From an uncultured Kiloniellaceae bacterium (lineage in GTDB: Bacteria > Pseudomonadota > Alphaproteobacteria > Kiloniellales > Kiloniellaceae): 64,000 nucleotides of DNA. Below the pieces are notes generated by a model. That model saw only the letters and a program-made list of their open reading frames with translations. It searched no databases and was not told the origin of the DNA. The DNA lies in the NCBI GenBank assembly GCA_947500035.1, contig CANMQP010000016.1:1-64000 (forward strand). The letters are read 5' to 3'. The translations under genes and the position numbers were made by a program. Within the stretch, counting starts at the first letter, position 1. The number at the start of each line of letters is the position of its first letter. Shown here piece by piece: positions 59,182-64,000 of this stretch.

Positions 59182-59376
59182 ATGAAAGCGAGTGATCTGC
59201 GGGTTAAGACCCAGGACGAGTTGAAAGACGAGCTGATGGGACTGCACAAAGAGCAGTTTAACCTTCGCTTCCAGAAGGCCAGTGGCCAGCTCGAAAATAC
59301 GACGCGCGCACGACAGGTTCGCCGTGACATCGCGCGCATCAAAACCATCCTGCATCAAATGCAGGCCGTTTCTTAG
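59182..59376 (+). CDS. rpmC: 50S ribosomal protein L29
   Basis: A 64-aa two-helix protein at the tunnel exit. [20 protein letters not shown] and the C-terminal [15 protein letters not shown] are typical. Confidence 0.97.
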   Translation: MKASDLRVKTQDELKDELMGLHKEQFNLRFQKASGQLENTTRARQVRRDIARIKTILHQMQAVS

Positions 59377-59386
59377 GAGAGTATCA

Positions 59387-59638
59387 ATGCCGCGTCGTGT
59401 GTTGCAGGGTGTGGTGGTTAGTGACAAGACCGATAAGACGGTGACCGTCTTGGTCGAGCGGCGCGTCATGCACCCCATCTATAAGAAGTTTATTAAGCGT
59501 TCGAAACGGTACCACGCCCATGATGAGACCAATGCGGTCAAGGCGGGCGAGACCGTTCGGATCCGTGAGTGCCGTCCGATTTCCAAGACCAAGAGCTGGG
59601 AAGTTTTCGACGAGACAGCCGCCAGCGCTGAAGGTTAG
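59387..59638 (+). CDS. rpsQ: 30S ribosomal protein S17
   Basis: An 83-aa OB-fold protein. [20 protein letters not shown] and [19 protein letters not shown] are diagnostic. The ATG at 59387 has TTAGGAG upstream. A longer in-frame reading from 59282 would overlap rpmC and is rejected. Confidence 0.97.
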   Translation: MPRRVLQGVVVSDKTDKTVTVLVERRVMHPIYKKFIKRSKRYHAHDETNAVKAGETVRIRECRPISKTKSWEVFDETAASAEG

Positions 59639-59647
59639 GGGCTCGCC

Positions 59648-60016
59648 ATGATTCAAATGCAATCCCAGCTCGATGTCGCCGACAATTCCGGCGCCCGTCG
59701 AGTCCAGTGCATCAAGGTGCTCGGCGGATCGAAGCGTAAGACCGCGGGTGTCGGCGATGTCATCGTGGTGTCGGTGAAAGAAGCCATTCCGCGCGGACGT
59801 GTGAAGAAGGGCGATGTGCATCGCGCCGTGATCGTACGGACCGCAAAGGAAATCCGTCGTGCAGATGGCAGCTCCATCCGTTTCGACAACAACGCTGCAG
59901 TCTTGATCAACAAGCAGGGCGAGCCGATCGGAACCCGTATCTTCGGTCCGGTCACCCGCGAACTGCGTGCACGCCAGTACATGAAGATCATTTCTCTGGC
60001 GCCTGAGGTGCTGTGA
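59648..60016 (+). CDS. rplN: 50S ribosomal protein L14
   Basis: A 122-aa protein at the subunit interface. [20 protein letters not shown] and the C-terminal [20 protein letters not shown] are conserved. Its stop overlaps the rplX start. Confidence 0.98.
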   Translation: MIQMQSQLDVADNSGARRVQCIKVLGGSKRKTAGVGDVIVVSVKEAIPRGRVKKGDVHRAVIVRTAKEIRRADGSSIRFDNNAAVLINKQGEPIGTRIFGPVTRELRARQYMKIISLAPEVL

Positions 60017-60339
60017 TGAGCAAGAAGTTTAAGATCAAAAAAGGCGACAAGGTGACGGTGATCACCGGTCGCGACAAAGGCAAGAAAGGCGAGGTGCTGC
60101 GCGTTGTGCGTGAGGACGACCGTGTGGTCGTTCAGGGCGTGAACATCGTGAAGCGTCATACGCGTCCGACCGCCTCCACACCGGGTGGGATCGTCGAGCA
60201 AGAGGCGCCCCTCCACATTTCGAACGTTGCCCACATCGATCCGAAGTCCGACCAGCCAACGCGCGTCGGGTTCCGGGTGGAAGAGGGCGGTCGCAAGGTG
60301 CGCGTTTCCAAGCGCTCCGGCGAAGCCATTGATATTTAA
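60016..60339 (+). CDS. rplX: 50S ribosomal protein L24
   Basis: A 107-aa assembly-initiator protein. The KOW motif [20 protein letters not shown] (about residues 8-27) and [10 protein letters not shown] are diagnostic. The ATG at 60016 (TGATG junction with rplN) is preferred over the in-frame GTG at 60013. Confidence 0.97.
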   Translation: MSKKFKIKKGDKVTVITGRDKGKKGEVLRVVREDDRVVVQGVNIVKRHTRPTASTPGGIVEQEAPLHISNVAHIDPKSDQPTRVGFRVEEGGRKVRVSKRSGEAIDI

Positions 60340-60353
60340 GGCGAGGCAGGACC

Positions 60354-60899
60354 ATGACGAAGCCGCGCTTCAAAGAGCACTACGAAACGACTGTTAAGCC
60401 GAACCTGGTGAAGCAGTTTGGATACAAGAACACCATGTCGGCGCCCAAGATCGAGAAGATCGTGCTGAACATCGGTGTAGCCGGCGCCGTGCAGGACCAG
60501 AAGAAGGTCGCCGCCGCCGCAAACGAAATGGGTCTGATTGCCGGTCAGAAGCCGGTAATCACGAAGGCGAAGAAGTCGATCGCAGGTTTCAAACTGCGTG
60601 AAGGTATGCCGCTGGGCTGCAAGGTCACCCTGCGGAAGGACCGGATGTACGAATTTCTGGATCGCCTGGTGACCGTGGCTCTGCCGCGCGTCCGCGACTT
60701 CCGCGGCGTTTCGGACAAGAGCTTCGATGGCCGCGGCAACTATGCCATGGGCCTGAAGGAACAGATCGTCTTTCCCGAGATCGACTACGACGCCGTCGAC
60801 GAGATCCGGGGCATGGATATCGTGATCTGCACCACTGCGAAGACCAATGAGGAAGCCAAGGCTCTCCTCGCCGGCTTCGATATGCCGTTCCAGAAATAG
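60354..60899 (+). CDS. rplE: 50S ribosomal protein L5
   Basis: A 181-aa 5S rRNA-binding protein. [34 protein letters not shown] and [20 protein letters not shown] are conserved. Confidence 0.98.
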   Translation: MTKPRFKEHYETTVKPNLVKQFGYKNTMSAPKIEKIVLNIGVAGAVQDQKKVAAAANEMGLIAGQKPVITKAKKSIAGFKLREGMPLGCKVTLRKDRMYEFLDRLVTVALPRVRDFRGVSDKSFDGRGNYAMGLKEQIVFPEIDYDAVDEIRGMDIVICTTAKTNEEAKALLAGFDMPFQK

Positions 60900-60920
60900 C
60901 GGCGGAAGGGATCGAAAAGA

Positions 60921-61226
60921 ATGGCTAAGGTTAGCGCCATCAAGAAGAATCAGAAGCGTCGGAAGGTTGTTGCCCAGCAGGCAGCAAAACGTGCGGCACT
61001 CAAGGCTGTCGCCAACGACCGGTCTCTCTCTCCGGAGGAGCGCTTCCTGGCTCATCTCAAACTGGCAGAATTGCCCAGAGATGGTTCGAAAATTCGTGTT
61101 CGCAACCGTTGCGAATTGAGCGGACGTCCCCGTGGCGTCTATCGGAAATTTAAGCTGTCGCGTATTGCATTGCGTGACCTCGCATCGATCGGCCAGATTC
61201 CTGGCATGGTCAAGTCGAGCTGGTAG
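60921..61226 (+). CDS. rpsN: 30S ribosomal protein S14
   Basis: A 101-aa protein of the long, zinc-free type. [20 protein letters not shown] and [20 protein letters not shown] are diagnostic. It lacks the CxxC pairs of the short form. Confidence 0.98.
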   Translation: MAKVSAIKKNQKRRKVVAQQAAKRAALKAVANDRSLSPEERFLAHLKLAELPRDGSKIRVRNRCELSGRPRGVYRKFKLSRIALRDLASIGQIPGMVKSSW

Positions 61227-61241
61227 GAAAGGGTCCGCGCG

Positions 61242-61640
61242 ATGGCGATGAGCGATCCTCTTGGGGATATGCTAACCCGCATCCGGAACGGACAGCGTGT
61301 TGGTAAGTCAAAAGTAACGGCGCCGGCCTCCCGCCTGCGTTCGAACGTGCTTGATGTTTTGAAGCGCGAAGGTTTTATCCGGGACTTCCGTACACAGGAA
61401 CAATCCACGGGTATCAGCGAGCTCGAGATCGAATTGAAGTACAATGAAGGCCAGCCGGTGATCAACGAGATCGCCCGCGTTTCGACCCCTGGCCGCCGTG
61501 TGTACTCCAAGATCAAAGAGTTGCCGCGTTATTACAACGGTCTGGGAATTACCATCCTGTCGACGCCACGCGGTGTGATGTCGGATCAGGAGGCGCGCGC
61601 TGCCAACGTCGGTGGCGAAGTTCTCTGCCGAGTATTTTAA
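61242..61640 (+). CDS. rpsH: 30S ribosomal protein S8
   Basis: A 132-aa 16S rRNA-binding protein that in E. coli represses the spc operon. [20 protein letters not shown] and the C-terminal [20 protein letters not shown] are conserved. Confidence 0.98.
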   Translation: MAMSDPLGDMLTRIRNGQRVGKSKVTAPASRLRSNVLDVLKREGFIRDFRTQEQSTGISELEIELKYNEGQPVINEIARVSTPGRRVYSKIKELPRYYNGLGITILSTPRGVMSDQEARAANVGGEVLCRVF

Positions 61641-61652
61641 GGAATTGGGTCA

Positions 61653-62186
61653 ATGTCGCGCGTAGGCAAAAATCCTGTAGAGGTGCCCAGCGGCGTCGAG
61701 ATCGCGGTCAAGGGCCGCTTGGTCTCGGCGAAAGGCAAGCTGGGTCAGCTCGAGTTCGAGGCAACCGATGACGTCGCGATCGAAGTCGCGGACGGTAAAG
61801 TCACGGTGACGCCGGTGAATAAGTCGAAGCAGGCCCGCGCCATGTGGGGCACCGCGCGTTCGCGGGTCCAGAACATGGTCACGGGTGTGTCCGACGGCTT
61901 CACCCGGGAACTCGAGATCAACGGTGTCGGTTATCGTGCCGCGGTTCAGGGCAAAAGCCTGAACTTGCAGCTCGGTTACAGCCACGATATCAACTTCCCG
62001 ATCCCCGAGGGGATCTCGATCACCTGCTCCAAGCCGACCGCGATCACGATCTCGGGCGCCGACAAGCAGAAGGTCGGGCAGGTTGCATCCGAAATCCGCA
62101 GCTTCCGTCCGCCCGAGCCCTACAAGGGCAAGGGCGTGAAATACGCGGAAGAGACCATCCTGCGTAAAGAAGGCAAGAAGAAGTAA
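61653..62186 (+). CDS. rplF: 50S ribosomal protein L6
   Basis: A 177-aa protein near the factor-binding site. [40 protein letters not shown] and the C-terminal [20 protein letters not shown] are diagnostic. Confidence 0.98.
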   Translation: MSRVGKNPVEVPSGVEIAVKGRLVSAKGKLGQLEFEATDDVAIEVADGKVTVTPVNKSKQARAMWGTARSRVQNMVTGVSDGFTRELEINGVGYRAAVQGKSLNLQLGYSHDINFPIPEGISITCSKPTAITISGADKQKVGQVASEIRSFRPPEPYKGKGVKYAEETILRKEGKKK

Positions 62187-62190
62187 GGCC

Positions 62191-62553
62191 ATGCTGAGCA
62201 GCAAACAACTTCGCGACCGCCGCACAAACCGCGTCCGCGCGCAAATCAAGCGCAGAAGCGGTACTCGTCCCCGTTTGTCGGTTTTCCGGTCGAGCAAACA
62301 CATTTACGCCCAGGTTATCGACGATGTGCAGGGGGTGACCCTTGCCGCCGCATCGACGGTCGATAGCAACCTCAAGTCTAAACTGGCGAAGGGTGCCGAT
62401 AAGGCAGCCGCTATCGAGGTGGGTAAACTTATTGCCGAGCGTGCTGTCGCTGCCGGCGTCAAGGAAGTGGTCTTCGACCGTGGTGGATACATCTACCATG
62501 GCCGGGTAAAGGCCCTGGCCGACGCGGCACGCGAAAACGGCCTGGCATTCTAG
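62191..62553 (+). CDS. rplR: 50S ribosomal protein L18
   Basis: A 120-aa 5S rRNA-binding protein. [20 protein letters not shown] and [20 protein letters not shown] are conserved. Confidence 0.98.
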   Translation: MLSSKQLRDRRTNRVRAQIKRRSGTRPRLSVFRSSKHIYAQVIDDVQGVTLAAASTVDSNLKSKLAKGADKAAAIEVGKLIAERAVAAGVKEVVFDRGGYIYHGRVKALADAARENGLAF

Positions 62554-62565
62554 GAAAGCAGATCG

Positions 62566-63144
62566 ATGGCACGAGCCCCAAGAGAATCACGATCCCAGAG
62601 AGATGACCGTCGGCCGCGCGACCGCGACGAGCCGGAGCTCATTGAGAAGCTGGTCGGTATCAACCGCGTTGCCAAGGTGGTCAAGGGTGGCCGGCGCTTC
62701 GGTTTCGCCGCGCTGGTTGTTGTCGGCGACGGTCGCGGCCGCGTTGGCCATGGCCACGGCAAGGCCCGCGAGGTCCCTGAAGCGATCCGCAAGGCGACGG
62801 AGTCGGCCAAGAAGTCGATGATCCGCGTGCCGCTGCGTGAAGGCCGGACCCTGCACCATGACATCAAAGGTCATTACGGCGCCGGTCGTGTTGCCCTGCG
62901 GGCCGCGCCTGCAGGTACCGGTATCATCGCCGGTGGTCCGATGCGCGCCATCTTCGAAGCCCTGGGTGTTCAGGACGTCGTTTCGAAGTCGGTGGGAACC
63001 TCGAACCCGCATAACATGATCAAAGCCACTTTCGAGGCTCTGTCGCGCTGTGCGAGCCCGCGCATGGTTGCACAGCGTCGCGGTAAGAAGGTCTCCGATA
63101 TTCTCGGGAACCGCACGGCGGGTGCTGCCGAGGCACGGGAGTAA
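62566..63144 (+). CDS. rpsE: 30S ribosomal protein S5
   Basis: A 192-aa protein near the decoding site. [11 protein letters not shown]-type segment (here [20 protein letters not shown]), [20 protein letters not shown] and [20 protein letters not shown] are diagnostic. The N-terminus is longer and charge-rich. Confidence 0.98.
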   Translation: MARAPRESRSQRDDRRPRDRDEPELIEKLVGINRVAKVVKGGRRFGFAALVVVGDGRGRVGHGHGKAREVPEAIRKATESAKKSMIRVPLREGRTLHHDIKGHYGAGRVALRAAPAGTGIIAGGPMRAIFEALGVQDVVSKSVGTSNPHNMIKATFEALSRCASPRMVAQRRGKKVSDILGNRTAGAAEARE

Positions 63145-63149
63145 AGTAG

Positions 63150-63344
63150 ATGGCCGCTAAGAAAAAGACGCTTAAGGTCGTGCAGATCGCCAGCCCAATC
63201 GGCCGGACGAAAGATCAGCGCGCAACACTCGTCGGCCTCGGTTTGAACAAGATCAACCGGAGCCGCGAGCTCGAAGATACGCCGTCAGTGCGCGGCATGA
63301 TCAACAAAGTCAGTCACCTCGTACGGGTTGAGAGCGACGCTTAG
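63150..63344 (+). CDS. rpmD: 50S ribosomal protein L30
   Basis: A 64-aa protein. [20 protein letters not shown] followed by [19 protein letters not shown] is typical. Confidence 0.97.
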   Translation: MAAKKKTLKVVQIASPIGRTKDQRATLVGLGLNKINRSRELEDTPSVRGMINKVSHLVRVESDA

Positions 63345-63382
63345 GCGCTGCCCTTCCCGCGACTGAAGCAGGGTAAAGAGAC

Positions 63383-63865
63383 ATGAAGCTCAATCAGCTG
63401 TCCGATAACGCAGGTGCCCGCAAGGCCGCCAAACGCGTTGGCCGCGGCATCGGCTCCGGTACCGGTAAAACGGCCGGCGCCGGTCATAAGGGCCAGAAGG
63501 CCCGCAGCGGTGTTGCGATCAAAGGTTTTGAAGGTGGTCAGATGCCTCTGCACCGCCGCCTTCCAAAGCGTGGTTTCAATAATATCTTCCGCAAAAACTT
63601 CGTTGCCGTGAACATCGGGCGCCTCCAGGCCGCCATCGATGCCGGTAAAGTTGACGCGAAATCCGAGATCAACGCCGAGACCCTGAAGGCCTCGGGTGTG
63701 GTCACAAATCCGCGGGATGGCATTCGGTTGCTTGCATCCGGCGAACTGAAGACCAAAGTAAACATTGCGGTTGCGGGAGCATCCAAGGCCGCGATTGCTG
63801 CTGTCGAGAAAGCCGGCGGCACTGTGACCGTTGCTGCCGCCAAAGAGGCCGCAGCAGAGAGTTAA
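63383..63865 (+). CDS. rplO: 50S ribosomal protein L15
   Basis: A 160-aa protein. [40 protein letters not shown] and [20 protein letters not shown] are conserved. The C-terminus ends in an Ala/Glu-rich helix. Confidence 0.98.
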   Translation: MKLNQLSDNAGARKAAKRVGRGIGSGTGKTAGAGHKGQKARSGVAIKGFEGGQMPLHRRLPKRGFNNIFRKNFVAVNIGRLQAAIDAGKVDAKSEINAETLKASGVVTNPRDGIRLLASGELKTKVNIAVAGASKAAIAAVEKAGGTVTVAAAKEAAAES

Positions 63866-63981
63866 GAACGCCAGCGGGTTTGCGACGATGTCCTGAAAAG
63901 GGAAATCCGCAGGCCTGCAGGCCGATTTTCGGGCCGCTTAGCCTCACATTCCGGTTTGGCCGGATGAGGAGGAGGCAGATA

Positions 63982-64000
63982 GTGGGCCCAGGCATCGGCC
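63982..64000 (+). CDS. Possible start of the next gene (secY expected by synteny), truncated by the window
   Basis: GTG at 63982 follows a strong AGGAGGAGG at good spacing, but only six codons are visible (reading MGPGIG). SecY is expected after rplO in the spc operon. The visible residues do not confirm it. Confidence 0.3.

Overview
The window is a piece of an alphaproteobacterial chromosome. It is GC-rich, and it carries the alphaproteobacterial gene order tRNA-Tyr, tRNA-Gly, tuf, tRNA-Trp, secE, nusG, then rplKAJL-rpoBC, the str operon, a second tuf and the S10-spc ribosomal operons. Together with a PAS_5-type protein and a PuuR-like polyamine cluster, this suggests something like a Rhodospirillales member. 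The order-level assignment is an inference from protein character only.

Left chromosomal part (1-8472). An AlkC-type DNA glycosylase and a small antibiotic-biosynthesis-monooxygenase-like protein form a leftward operon, divergent from a YafY/WYL regulator. A MarR regulator follows, with a perfect palindrome over its own -10 and a near-identical copy before the next gene, a membrane protein. Then come four tightly packed genes for a 2-oxoacid:acceptor oxidoreductase: gamma, alpha, beta, and a GltD-like flavoprotein fused to a 2[4Fe-4S] ferredoxin.

Integrated element (8473-26295). A 52-bp direct repeat copying the 3' part of tRNA-Thr(TGT) bounds a 17.8-kb, visibly AT-richer island. It encodes a P4-type tyrosine integrase, an AlpA-type regulator/excisionase, a primase-polymerase/VirE-type helicase next to iteron-like repeats, a terminase-small-subunit-like protein, and a leftward operon of phage-flavoured proteins. 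No complete capsid or tail module is visible. This is the gene complement of a phage satellite (PICI/P4-like). Its cargo looks like anti-phage defence: a DUF3644 protein with an RX4H motif, a controller-type XRE protein with C-box-like operators facing a GIY-YIG nuclease, a 526-aa nuclease-like protein and a solo OLD-family ATPase/TOPRIM nuclease. It also carries a VUT/YhhQ transporter paired with an unusual tandem-domain protein. Repeats inside the element hint that it is composite. This is the most interesting part of the window.

Polyamine/amine catabolism (about 27.4-34.9 kb). After a small ORF and a PAS_5 gene with an apparent ATT start come two class III aminotransferases, a glutamine-synthetase-like (gamma-glutamylputrescine synthetase type) enzyme, alanine dehydrogenase and an XRE-cupin regulator. 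Pyruvate-dependent transaminases would make alanine, which alanine dehydrogenase can turn back into pyruvate and ammonium.

Information-processing block (34.9-64 kb). RlmB, three tRNAs, tuf1, secE-nusG, the L11-L1-L10-L7/L12 and RNA polymerase genes, str operon, tuf2 and S10/spc genes through rplO. The window ends just before the expected secY. The two tuf copies are identical by eye except for four clustered substitutions that change two conserved residues in copy 2.
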